From: Ixodes scapularis | Taxonomy: Eukaryota > Arthropoda > Arachnida > Ixodida > Ixodidae | Reading direction: 5' to 3' | Assembly: GCF_016920785.2 (NCBI RefSeq) | Contig: NW_024609835.1 | Location: 25,369,297 to 25,433,296, forward strand | DNA length: 64,000 nt | In this document: positions 36,626 through 45,679 of the stretch, one piece after another | Layout: every line of letters starts with the position of its first letter | Position numbering within the stretch: the first letter of the stretch is position 1 | Program-made: the position numbers and the translations under genes | The notes under the pieces: generated by a model | Told to the model about the DNA's origin: nothing | Seen by the model: only the letters and a program-made list of their open reading frames with translations | Databases searched by the model: none

Positions 36626-37365
36626 TTATAAATCAAATGCGCTTACCCAACTGTTGTCAGAGGAATCGTAGCCTCCATTTCACAAGGTACTGAAGATCAG
36701 GCGCACGTCGTTTTCCTAAAATCTTCTCGAGGATCCAAGCCTTGTTTTCGAAAATAAAAACACGCTGCAACTCAGCTTCGTAGAAGGAACCGAGAACGAG
36801 ATATTTTCTCACCATGTCGACGAAGTAATATATTGTGGGAATAGTTAGACGGATTCTGTCGACGATAAAAACCTCATCTGCAAAGTACGGTTTGTACTTT
36901 TCTATAAGAACGTGTCGTTCTTGGAATATGCGCACGTAGTTCCCGAAATGAAATTTCGGTTTCTTGGGTGGTCCCGACGGAGGAGGGAAAGGATGAAGAA
37001 GGAAAACGGTCTGATTCTCCTCGGTGACCTCGGCGGGTTGAGCACTCAGCGTACTGTTGTTGATCCAGGTCTTGTCTTCGGCTAGGGAAACGCGCTGTAG
37101 TTCTGCATCGTAGAAAGAGCCAAGAAGGGGCTCTTCTCTTACCATGTCGACTAGGTGATAGGTATTTGGCACACCTAATCGAATTTGGTTCACGACAAAC
37201 ACCTCGGTCGTGAACGACTGCTTGTACTTCTTCAAAAGAACGTGACGGTCTTTCGAGATTCGCACACACGTGAAATTTAGCTACTTTCACCGGTCCGGGA
37301 TCGGGGAACAGGTGGAAGAGAAATTCGGTCTTGTTCACTTGGGTAACATCGACCGGCATACGTGC
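36626..37365 (-). pseudogene. Integrase C-terminal region, duplicated, with chromodomain
   Basis: The parent protein would insert element DNA. Only its tail is present. On the minus strand a unit occurs twice in tandem. Each has an FP-rich linker, KFH...YVRI, RHVL.(K/E)KYK, (E)VF.V..IRL, Y..VDMVR, LGSFY(D/E)AELQRV and (D/N)KxWI, as in the SH3-like tail of Polinton-type integrases. The second unit runs into a chromodomain (ILGKR...YLVKW); its expected continuation, NSWVS, is found in a shifted frame ending at 36626. A frame change also splits the first unit near 37265-37280. The catalytic rve domain is absent. The duplication is unusual, since one such domain per integrase is normal. The copy is non-functional. 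Confidence 0.6.
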
Positions 37366-37796
37366 TTTTGCCCGATTTAGAGGAGCCAGCCATCGTGGTT
37401 GTCGCCGGCGTCTGGAATCTAAATTTGTCTTGGTCCGGAGACATGTTGACCTCAACTGCGCTTGTCGGCAAATGACAGAAAGATATCACAATAAGCGGGG
37501 TTCTCCAAAGTCGGAACAGACCGCGCGATACGAGACCGTCCAGAAGGAAGAAGTCGAGACAGCTCTCAAAATATCTCTGCAACTCGAAATGGGATAGTCT
37601 TTTTTTTTTCTTTTTCATATGCAATTCAATACGCTGTTTTGACCCTCCAGTCGCTGGCTCTATTTCCAGTCTCGCTTTTATTTTCACATATAGAGATTAG
37701 TGACGCACGCGTTGATTTCACAGCGAGACGTTCTTTTTGTATGCCGCTTGGTATAGATGTCATAAATGCTTGTAGGTTAGCCGTAAGCTAACCTAA
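37366..37796. other. Unassigned interior of the element
   Basis: Frames are open on both strands (plus 37331-37597, minus 37277-37687) but neither shows a domain I recognise. The minus frame includes a hydrophobic stretch LIVISFCHLP and a Lys-rich run and is probably not a single gene. Confidence 0.3.
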
Positions 37797-38027
37797 GAGC
37801 TCTACGTTGAAACCCTCGATCAACAAACTGTCTACAAGACCACACGGCGGACTATCGCTTGTAAGTTGTGCGAAAAGAAGTGTGTTGTCGTGGAGAAAAT
37901 CGGGCTGAATCCGTTTGAAAACAAGTGCTTTATCGACGATGGTGGCGTTTCAACGTTTCCTTTCGGACATTGGAGACTTTTGACACGGCCTCCTAAGGAG
38001 ATGCAAGATAATATGCAACTTTGTTAA
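37797..38027 (+). pseudogene. 76-codon open frame with clustered Cys, no ATG start
   Basis: This plus frame follows a TAA at 37794-37796 and closes at TAA 38025-38027. Its composition is coding-like. It carries ACKLCEKKC and later ENKCFIDD and FGHWRLL, giving a C-x2-C-x3-C cluster plus a further Cys that might bind a metal. The first ATG comes only a few residues before the stop, so if real it is a 5'-truncated gene or a spliced exon. A small zinc-binding or capsid-associated protein of the element is possible but unproven. Confidence 0.3.
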
Positions 38028-39040
38028 GCGTTCCCTCCTTATTCCTCATTTGAGACTGAGTGATTTATTTGTGTACAGAGGTAAATAATGTGCAAACGGA
38101 CATTTTATGATTTCCATGTTGCGTGATCTCTTTTCCTTTTTTTTTTCACCTAGTGTAAATATTTGTATAAGAAGAAAATGGCGATCGCTTTAGTTAGACC
38201 TTGCTTCAAAGTCAAGGTGACTCTCACGTTTGCCATGGAGATTGGGCACAGATTTTCCTCTTCCCTGTTCGGAGTCAAAATGGAATAGAACAAAAAAGAT
38301 TATTTTAAAAAGGCACCTTCATAGTTGCCTTTTCAACGTCTCTTCGATTGAACGTCTCTTCGATTGAGTCGGTGTTGGAAGCTCATATGGGCCTTCAAAT
38401 ATAGATCTTAAGCAAAATCAAACTGCTGCGTCTGCTGACATACACATACGTTCAGGACTGCAGTTTTCAAGTTGAAGTTATCGAGCTTGAAGGAGTCGTG
38501 CTCGCGACTTCCCTAAGATGCCTCGCTTTTCAAGAAAGCGACGAGAAGTTTTGATGGCGCTCGATGCGCGCGGATAGAGTTCATTGACGACAATGGCGAC
38601 ACACCGGGAAAAATGGTTCCGGTTTTGATCTCCACCCAAAGTAAGGTAGTAGATAAATCGCGGGAAAGGACTGCAGGCGTCTCTCTATGTCCACAAGCAC
38701 CGTCAGGGCCACTTGCACGCGTCGAATGTAGATCACAATTCGAGGAAGTTGGACGACGTGTTTTAGGGGACCGTCGAAGCGCCCAAGAGCCTCAAATCTT
38801 CGGTATTTTGCCACAACTTGATGCGAATGTTCGCCCCGTTCAAGGGAAGCTCCTCCTGGTGACATATGTCCGTCATAAGAGGATATAAACGCTACGCCGG
38901 ACGATGTTACCCAAATAAGCCACTTCAAACTTTAGAGCGCAGCTCTTAGGGGCCCGTTTCTGCCTTGAACGGCGTCGCCGTCGGCTTAACCGCGCGCAAT
39001 ACATTGCGAGACGTTCCCCATAATGACGTCACACTTGACG
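38028..39040. other. Unassigned right interior of the element
   Basis: It contains short frames, such as 38581-38928 minus (115 codons) and 38613-38888 plus (91 codons), that overlap each other and show no recognised domain. At most one can be real. A direct duplication of AACGTCTCTTCGATTGA occurs at about 38336-38367. Confidence 0.35.
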
Positions 39041-39259
39041 TCACGGATTCGGCTGTACGGATTTGGTTGAGACGTGGAAAGTCCGAAGTCAATAATGTAG
39101 ATGATTGGAAGGGAAAGCACGATGACAGCTATTTAATGCTTGACGATCGGTCGTGTCACTTCCATAACTAATGTGCAGAGTCTTTACGGAAAATATATAT
39201 ATACAAAGAGAGAAATGACACGCCGTATGGGCGTGGAGGCGCCGCACAAACGACGCGAT

Positions 39260-39620
39260 TAATCGCACTACTCGTGACATCTTGTGGGAATATCAACAAC
39301 TGCTTCAAACTGGACAAGGCGACATCTAGCGGCGTGTCCCTACACTTCTCCATGAGTACATCTTAAGCGACACCTTGTGGGAATATGACCAACTATTCAC
39401 AACTGCACATGGGGACATCTAGCGCCGTGCCCTGACACTTTCCCACGAGTGCATCTGAAGCGACACCTTGTAGAAATATCACCAAATATTTCAGACTGCA
39501 CATAATACCGTCTCCCAACACGTTCCCACGAGTATATCTCAAGCGCCTTCTTGTAGGAGTAACACCAACTACAATCTGAACTGAACATAGCGTAAAAGAG
39601 AGGCGAATCCTCGCACTTCC
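39260..39620. repeat. Degenerate tandem repeat of about 90-94 bp, four units
   Basis: Units share CGACACCTTGTGGGAATAT, CTGCACATGGGGACATCTAG and TTCCCACGAGTGCATCT. Starts fall near 39270, 39365, 39458 and 39540. Divergence rises toward the right end. Confidence 0.7.
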
Positions 39621-39654
39621 CACGATTGCACACGACGTCTAAGCACAACAGCAA

Positions 39655-39730
39655 CACTTGCTTAAGTGGTAAAGAGGTACCTCGTCGGGTGACTAAACAA
39701 GAGGTCGCTGGTTCGACGCCAGCCGAGAAG
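39655..39730 (+). other. tRNA-like sequence (Pol III promoter-like)
   Basis: A D-arm-like GCTTAAGTGGTAAAGAGG (A-box-like) is followed about 45 bases later by a perfect T-arm, GCTGG-TTCGACG-CCAGC. The anticodon arm does not form a standard 5-bp stem with a 7-base loop, and the acceptor stem is not evident. This looks like a tRNA relic or SINE head rather than a functional tRNA. Confidence 0.4.
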
Positions 39731-40174
39731 AAGAGCTAATAGTCTTTTCGGAGGAATATTAAAGTTAGAAGATATCACGTAACATGACGTCACAAACATT
39801 GGCAACTAGCAATGGGTCCATCCATTGACCGATGATCGACTAACGTCGGATGATCGATCATTGGTCGATGATAAATTTATTATTCAATTGTGAATTATCG
39901 AATATCAAATTTTTTTTTCAGAAATCACGAACAGATGTTTCTGATATCTGAATACGTGAGGCTAGCGCTCCTACGTCAGACCTAGCAGTACGCGACTAGG
40001 TAGCCAATTAGACACCCGAATAGGTAGGATCGATGTCTGAAACTGGATACCCGGATATCGGAAACATATGCTTTAGTATTGATTGGTTATTGGGGTGATT
40101 GTGCACGCTAGGGTGGGGACGAGCTCCGATTGGTCACCAGCCAATGGCCTGTGGACGGGACCTTCTAGGTCGGT

Positions 40175-40430
40175 GGGCGGGGCCATTGATGCCCACGGAC
40201 TGTAATTGGTCACTAGGATGGCAGAGGGGGAAGAAGCCACGCCCTCCTGCGCTGTGATTGGTTGGATTGGGTTTGGCTCTGCCCTCTTGCTGTGTGATTG
40301 GTCGGCGTGCGAATCTGTACATATTCCGATATCTAGGTGTGTTGTTTCTGACACCAATCCTATCTGCGATATGTTTCAGATCTCCAAGTATGTAGTTTCT
40401 GACATGGATCCTTGTATTGTGCGAATCCGT
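40175..40430 (+). repeat. Third terminal-repeat-like segment, left orientation
   Basis: Beyond the right repeat, ATTGG boxes continue (near 40205, 40254, 40262, 40298). These are followed by GATATCTAGGTGTGTTGTTTCTGACA and TAGTTTCTGACATGGATCC (40329-40410 region), which resemble the left terminal repeat at about 35700-35785 in the same orientation. A second, adjoining element in head-to-head arrangement or an inverted duplication is implied. Confidence 0.45.
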
Positions 40431-40917
40431 ACACTTTTCTTACTTCTTCGCTGCTATCTAAACATCTACAGAGTCAACTTTCTCGGACGAAATCCTTCTT
40501 TAGATTCAGATTATGATTACCGAAGGATTGTTGAAGTTGCCGGAAGTTGTATACAAAAAAAAAACAATAGTTGTTCGGTCCTGCTGAACACGTTACGACG
40601 GGGCAGACTTTTGGTGACCAGTGTGGCCACATTTATTTACAACGGCAAACATTATACAAAAGAGGAAACACTCGCGTTCAACGCATAAACCCTCAACTCT
40701 TTTTGGTGTCAGAGCCGAATCTCCTTAAAGATTCTTGCGCTTCTTTATTTTTAGGCGCGCGAGGGATCTTCCTTTCTCCCTAAGCAGCACACACTCAGGT
40801 CCCGAGGTTACAGAAGTAATGACCTACACACCCCAGTCCACAGCACTGAGCACTCGCGACCTACGTGACTAAACACAGCACATCCTGAGCGCGGACGGGA
40901 GTAAGCTGCGGTGCCTC

Positions 40918-41292
40918 ATGGCGGGGTGCGCTCACGTGTCCAACACCACGGTAGAGTACATGCCCAGACCCAGGTGCATTTCGAGGGCCTACGTGAGCCG
41001 GCAGTATAAGATTAAATTCCATGCGTACCGAAAGAACAAAAGGAAAACGAAAAGAAGGATAAACAGCCGAGTGCGTCATGCACGGCTTGTAATACAATAC
41101 TCCGCGAGAAGCGTAACACGGCACCCCGCGAGAAACACCCTCGTCAAAGAAAACGTAGTGTCCGGAGTACCGTCCGAAGCACTCTTGCAGAGCGTTCAAG
41201 TGTCGTCTGACAGTACCTCACCCAGGCGTTTAAGTGTCGTCCGAAAGTCTCGTATAAAACGAATTGTCAAAGCGAAATTTTCGAAGCGGTAG
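40918..41292 (+). CDS. Very basic 124-residue hypothetical protein
   Basis: The frame starts at ATG 40918 (context GCCTC before ATG) and ends at TAG 41292. By count it has 20 Arg and 12 Lys and only a handful of acidic residues, giving a strongly positive charge. Basic clusters are near residues 38-48 (RKNKRKTKRR) and 106-124 (RRLSVVRKSRIKRIVK and the end KFSKR). No membrane segment or signal peptide is seen. Such composition fits a DNA-condensing core or nuclear-localised protein, as found in many virus-like elements, but no family is recognised. It lies just right of the third terminal-repeat-like segment, so it may belong to a second element. A chance frame in Arg-biased sequence is the main alternative. 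Confidence 0.35.
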   Translation: MAGCAHVSNTTVEYMPRPRCISRAYVSRQYKIKFHAYRKNKRKTKRRINSRVRHARLVIQYSARSVTRHPARNTLVKENVVSGVPSEALLQSVQVSSDSTSPRRLSVVRKSRIKRIVKAKFSKR

Positions 41293-41358
41293 CGTAGTTT
41301 ACTGGTAAGTGCTCTACCTCATACAGAAGCCGTCGCTGGTTCGATTCACAGTGCAAGC
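41284..41358 (+). other. tRNA-like sequence followed by a long T-run
   Basis: TAGTTTACTGG fits a Pol III A box, and GGTTCGATTCA fits a B box about 38 bases later. A run of about 20 T starts near 41363, a natural Pol III terminator. It shares GTCGCTGGTTCGA with the tRNA-like sequence at 39655. The T-stem pairs only with a shifted register, so a functional tRNA is doubtful. It overlaps the end of the basic frame. Confidence 0.4.
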
Positions 41359-41934
41359 TTACTTTTTTTTTTTTTTTTTTTTCTTGAACATTTTGTTTTG
41401 TCGAAACCTTCGGCGATGTTCGCGATATATATATATATATTTTTTTTTAGATTAACACTGAAAAAAAAAATGTTGTCGACAAAACTTCGTTGAACAAAAT
41501 GGTATGGGACTTCTTTTCCGGAGATGCACGGGAGACGGCGGGGCTTGGGTTGCCGGCTGGACGCCGCGAAGCGGCGTGTATGACGGGGCCACGTAGGTTA
41601 ATAGCTTTGTCATTAGCAGCCGCACACTGTTGCCGCAAATCGGCGTGAACGCAGGCGGGGGTTAACGAGCTCCCCAGTGATACACGCGCCTGCCGACTCT
41701 CTTTCTGACGGCACTTTTAGGCGCGTGTGGAGTGCCGTCGGACGGCACTCTAGACACAGCCCTCAAACCCGTAAAAGAGAGCTCGTTCGAGTCAAAGGAG
41801 CACACACACACACACAAATAAGAAACCTCCAAACTTAACACACAATACAATTACTTGTTGATTAAAACAAATATACAATAGACAGATCTCACTAAGCGTT
41901 TCGTGCATGCGTGACGCCGCAATAACTGTAGTCA
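41359..41934. other. Non-coding stretch
   Basis: T-runs at about 41363-41382 and 41440-41449, a TA repeat near 41427, and a CA microsatellite near 41801-41816. No gene recognised. Confidence 0.45.
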
Positions 41935-42257
41935 TAGCCTCTTCTACACTCGCAAAGGCTGGCAATTCGACGACGGAGCCATAGAGTGCCCGGTCGCAAA
42001 TTCGAAGCGCGAGGATCTCGTAGCACAGAGCATCAAAGAGTCATTTCGCGGGTAACCTAGACCTCAGCGCACAGCTTTTTCAGCGGCAAGGACCGGAAAC
42101 ACACTTGCTCGCTCGGGAGAAGTGTGTTTCGTCGTCTTGCCGCAGCGGGGCGATAGTCACGTGGCTCTCCTCTCATCCTTTGTCTGCCGCTCCACCTTTT
42201 TCATTTCGGCGGCCGCTTCTCGTGGTGATCTGCCAGGCTTTGTCTGTATATAGGACC
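41935..42257 (-). repeat. Dispersed repeat, copy 2
   Basis: Reverse-orientation match to 22262-22596, from ACAAAGCCTGGCAGATC through GCGGCCGCC, GGTGGAGCGGCAGACAA and GGAGAGCCACGTGACT to GGCTCCGTCGTCGAATT. Roughly 85% identity with few gaps. Function and family unknown. Confidence 0.75.
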
Positions 42258-43643
42258 AGGAGGCTATGTTGTAGTTCATAAGAGGCGGGCGCCAGTTCAC
42301 GGGGCAGGTCGTGCCGCCTCGTACTTTGCTCGCGCGGACCCTCAGCGGGATTGTCGGGCGTGCAGAAAGACCACAGTTCCCACAATGTATGGCGGCAGCA
42401 GTGGCGTAATGAAACGATGTGAAATCGGTCTATATTGCAAGCATGGTGACCCCAACTGTTGCTCCATATGTCCAAGCAAGCGACGCGTGTGCGGAGAACT
42501 TAGCTTTAGCAGGCTTGCAATTGCGCGTGTTTGACCACGTGAGAAATGGCGGCGGCAAAGTGCCCCTCTGCAATCGCGTATACACAAGAAGTTTCTGCAT
42601 GCATATCGCGTCGTGATCCTCTCCCGCCAGCCGCTCTTGGTTCACTATACCCTTTTTACAAGTTCATTAAGCAACATTGATGGTCGCCATTTATTGGGCA
42701 CGAAGGGCCTGATTGGATCCGAGCGGTCTCCGAACGCTGACGCAACCATGGGGTCCATCACAGGCTTAGAGCATGTGCCCAAGTAATGACGGACATGCAA
42801 TGTCGCGGACTTTTGAAAAGGGCATATTATCCGTACAAGAAGAGCTTGTAGTGTCGCGCAACTATGGTTTGAGCGGCCAAACTTTTGTCCACCTATTTCC
42901 CCCACTGTGTCTGCATTTCTTTTAAAGAATGTACCCAATTTCGCTTTTCTTTTGTTGCCTGAATTTAAAAAAAAAAGAATTTGAACGATTGGGTATCTCG
43001 GAAGATACTACTCTGGTAGTATCTTCCGAGAGACTCCTGAGGATGCAGTTCCACTCAGTCAACAATTATCGCGCTCTTGTACCCGGACGTGGCATGTTAC
43101 TTGTTCGCAGGTGACCCGAAAGAACATAGCGCGGTATATACGCCTTGTTAGCAACTCCAGTTCATCGTGGAGGTAGAGAAATATAACCCTGACCACAGAG
43201 CACGTTCTGGCCCTAAGACGAGTCTCCCCTCATGCGCTACTGTGTATGGTACTGGATATATTGTTTCAAAAATAACAACAGAGAAGGGCAGTATACAGGA
43301 AGATTTGTTAGGGGCATCGGTGCGCGTGTCTTGTTCACAACTGCCTTCCTGTACAGGTGTCTTTCGACATTCTGTCCCGAATGTAAAAGGATCGACCACC
43401 GTAAAACTGAAAAGAAGGGTTTAATCGGCGAACTTGTGCGAGAAACAAAAGAAAGAACAGGTGTCGAGAAGGCAGCAGCGAGCTGCGATGTGTCGGCGTG
43501 ACATCTAACTAGAGCGAGAGTACGAGAGTGAGTCGGCAAGGTCATGTTGGCCACCGTTTCTATTAAACTCGGAGTAAGAATAAACACCAGCGGTCTGGAA
43601 TTACGTAGAAGCGATTTCTCTCGGCCACGTACGCGGCATTGCT
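42258..43643. other. Non-coding stretch
   Basis: No gene recognised. It contains the hairpin at 42997-43030. Confidence 0.4.
42997..43030. repeat. Perfect 14-bp hairpin
   Basis: CTCGGAAGATACTA at 42997-43010 is the exact reverse complement of 43017-43030, with loop CTCTGG. Confidence 0.8.
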
Positions 43644-43661
43644 CCCCCCCCCCCCCCCCCC
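43644..43661. repeat. Poly-C tract, 18 bases
   Basis: An uninterrupted run of about 18 C. Confidence 0.9.
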
Positions 43662-43697
43662 TAAAAGATAAAGGAAGCGTATCGTCCCGATGCAATC

Positions 43698-44222
43698 TTA
43701 AAGGGGCGGTGCAACGATTTTATGATTAAAAGAATTTGCATCTCGTCATTTTTACGTTGTTTATCGTGTCCCAGAGGATAGAGAAAACACTTCCTTCATT
43801 AAAAATGTCGCGATTCCGCTGCATAATCGCAAAGCGAAAGTCGAGCTTTTTCCCCCACCTGCAGCCCCAAGTGGCAGCCGAAGGAACTACGGCGGAAAGA
43901 TTACGTGACCTCGCTCGGCTCTGAGCTGCAGCATAGCGCCCGCTAATGTACGCAGAGAGAGGGAGGGGAAGCGTCCTCCGAGATAGCACACGGGAAGCTC
44001 CACGGCACTCCGAATGACGTCACTGGGAGTGCGACCAGGTGTGACCCTGAAGACTGGGAGTGAGTTGAGGGGTGCCCGAAATACCAATCTTTATCTTTTT
44101 TTTACGCAAAAACTAGGACACGCAGGCGAAATCGGTTTTCTGTTCTTTACTTCAGAAGCGTCAGGGGGCAACTTCCAGAAATCTTTGACCGAAGTCCGAA
44201 AATCGTTGCACCGCCCCTTTAA
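43698..44222. mobile_element. TTAA-flanked MITE, 525 bp, perfect 20-bp ends
   Basis: TTAA at 43698-43701 and 44219-44222 bound the terminal repeats AGGGGCGGTGCAACGATTTT and its exact complement at the right. TTAA duplication is the signature of piggyBac-type insertion. The ends are perfectly matched, so this copy is relatively young. No transposase is encoded. Confidence 0.8.
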
Positions 44223-44291
44223 ATTGAATAACACAAAGTTAAACCAAAAGAGCATAGTATGCTGCGGGGTCGTCTGAACCTTGAGTATGTG

Positions 44292-44480
44292 TGATGTACC
44301 GATTAATTTGGTATAATAAAAGAATATATTCATTTAACTGTTTAGGTTACAATCGGTTGGTTCTACGAGAAGCGTATTTTCTGGCCTAAGAGCGCGCCCA
44401 GTCTCGAAAGACCAAGCGATTGTAACCTCAATATTAAATAAATATATCCTCGCATTATCCCAAATTAACCGGTACATCCC
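44292..44480. repeat. Inverted-repeat segment, possible solo LTR or MITE
   Basis: GATGTACCGATTAATTTGG pairs with CCAAATTAACCGGTACATC, and GGTTACAATCGGTTGG pairs with CCAAGCGATTGTAACC. This gives about 70-bp arms around a 50-bp centre. It lies directly upstream of a gag-like frame, so it might be LTR-associated, but the palindromy fits a MITE better. Confidence 0.5.
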
Positions 44481-44566
44481 AACGGCGGTGAGGATGGGAT
44501 CCACGCAACAAAGACGGATATAAGCAACTTAGCGACATCGGAACGAAAGAGACAGCGGTAACTGGA

Positions 44567-44650
44567 GTGACGCCCCATCCGAAATCGGAATCATGGTCTT
44601 CGTACATCGAAAGGATCGAAGTATTCTTCGCTGCGAACTTGTTGGGTCTT
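44567..44650 (+). pseudogene. Ty3/gypsy-like gag N-terminal fragment
   Basis: The plus frame reads HPKSESWSSYIERIEVFFAAN. It matches the W-xx-Y-xE-R-(I/F)-E-xFFxAN pattern at the start of gag in arthropod Ty3/gypsy retrotransposons, whose product packages element RNA. Immediately after it the sequence AACTTGTTGGGTCTTG is duplicated in tandem and the gag resemblance ends. No CCHC knuckle or protease follows. It is a scrap of a deleted element. The identification rests on one motif. Confidence 0.4.
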
Positions 44651-44692
44651 GCTGCGAACTTGTTGGGTCTTGTTGGGTCGTTTTGTCAGTTC
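44640..44692. repeat. Local tandem duplication
   Basis: GCTGCGAACTTGTTGGGTCTT occurs twice in succession, followed by a partial third TTGTTGGGTC. It interrupts the gag-like frame. Confidence 0.8.
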
Positions 44693-45679
44693 GTTGGTCT
44701 GCAGATGGTACACAGTGGTTCGACGATGGCTAATCTCCCGAGTACGCTGGGCTATGAACGCTGATGGATTCTACGAAAAACCTTTGTTTCAGCCTACCAA
44801 ATCTTGTAACCTGTGGCGACGATAACCCAGCGGTTCCCCGACGTCGACACTGCAGGAAAGGTCCTCGTAGATACATTCTGATCTGCTAAAAAGGAGCAGT
44901 AGGCGGCGCAATCAATTGCAGGTGTTCTGATTGCCTCGTTTTAGGTTTCTTGCGCCGTTAACAATCATGGCACGATTTTCTGTACTGGCGAACTGTCTTC
45001 AGAAGCCTAGGCCAGTGGTACTTCTCGCAAGTTCAGGCCAGAAACATAAGAAAGAGGAGCGTCGAGAAAGTAAAAGTGGGTGTCCAAGGCGGCAGCATTG
45101 AGCATCGAGATGTCGACGCGACAGCTGGTTAGCTCGACAGTAGGCGGTACGTTTACCCTCGAAAACAGTAAGCGGCACGCTTTCAAAGGAAATAGTGACA
45201 GACGAACCTATGAGTCCACAGTCACGATTGCCTCTGTTCACTTTTTCAACATTGTTTACATCGCCTACACATCATCCCTAGTCTTCACTGAAAGAGAGAT
45301 GGATTTTCTGCGCCTGAGCTTTACGCGTGGGTGACTACACGACCTTGGTGAACGCCCCGTCCCGAACGGCTCGACTCATTACTCCGCCCTTCCCACTCGT
45401 CCTTCCTCCTTCTGACTCCCCTTTCTGGCTCCGCCTTTTGCCGCTTTTTCCAAAGAATGCTCGAGAGAACGGGCGATCGCACTCCATTGAATAAAGTTTG
45501 TTGTGAGTTGAAATAATTTACTCATCTGTGTTTCGTCCTCTTCATGTTTTATCATTTCTGTTATATAGTATAGTTTACCAACATGCTCATTAGGAATATA
45601 ACAACACGCACACTTTTTTTTTTTTCAAATACGCCGCTGACGCCGCCAGGAAGCGACCCGCCGCCCTCCAACACAGCGA

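Larger units (their letters stand above)
39156..39799. mobile_element. Insertion splitting the right terminal repeat
   Basis: Absent from the left repeat at the equivalent position. It contains about four degenerate 90-bp satellite units followed by a tRNA-like sequence. It could be a tRNA-derived SINE with a satellite body or a composite insertion. Boundaries are accurate to about 10 bp. Confidence 0.5.
35586..40171. mobile_element. Decayed Polinton/Maverick-like element
   Basis: Two long inverted repeats (35586-36150 and 39041-40171) bound a 2.9-kb interior. Visible inside are a plus frame at 36234-36512, a convergent minus integrase C-terminal fragment with chromodomain (36626-37365), a Cys-containing plus frame at 37797-38027, and unassigned sequence to 39040. 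Polintons are 15-20-kb virus-like transposons with long inverted ends, a chromodomain integrase, PolB, an FtsK-type ATPase, a protease and capsid proteins. Only the integrase tail is recognisable here. The element is therefore a large internal deletion derivative or a relative. The 6-bp target duplication was not found. The alternative, a chromovirus integrase scrap inside an unrelated inverted-repeat transposon, is less favoured. Confidence 0.5.
39041..40171 (-). repeat. Right terminal inverted repeat, split by an insertion
   Basis: The inner part (39041-39155) mirrors the inner end of the left repeat (GAGACGTGGAAAGTCCGAAG, GAAAGCACGATGACAGCT). The outer part (39800-40171) mirrors the rest (CTAGCAATGGGTCCATCC, GAACAGATGTTTCTGATATC, GATTGGTTATTGGGGTGA, GCCAATGGCCTGTG). 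Between them about 640 bp is foreign. A 14-bp local duplication, GGATTYGG..., lies near 39049-39066. Confidence 0.75.

Noticed and set aside
36874..37455. 193-codon minus frame overlapping the integrase tail
   Set aside because: Only its first part matches the duplicated module; the rest is the wrong frame of the same sequence.
39260..39620. Periodic 90-bp units considered as CRISPR or a centromeric array
   Set aside because: Only four diverged units with no repeat-spacer pattern and no extension; a local satellite inside an insertion.
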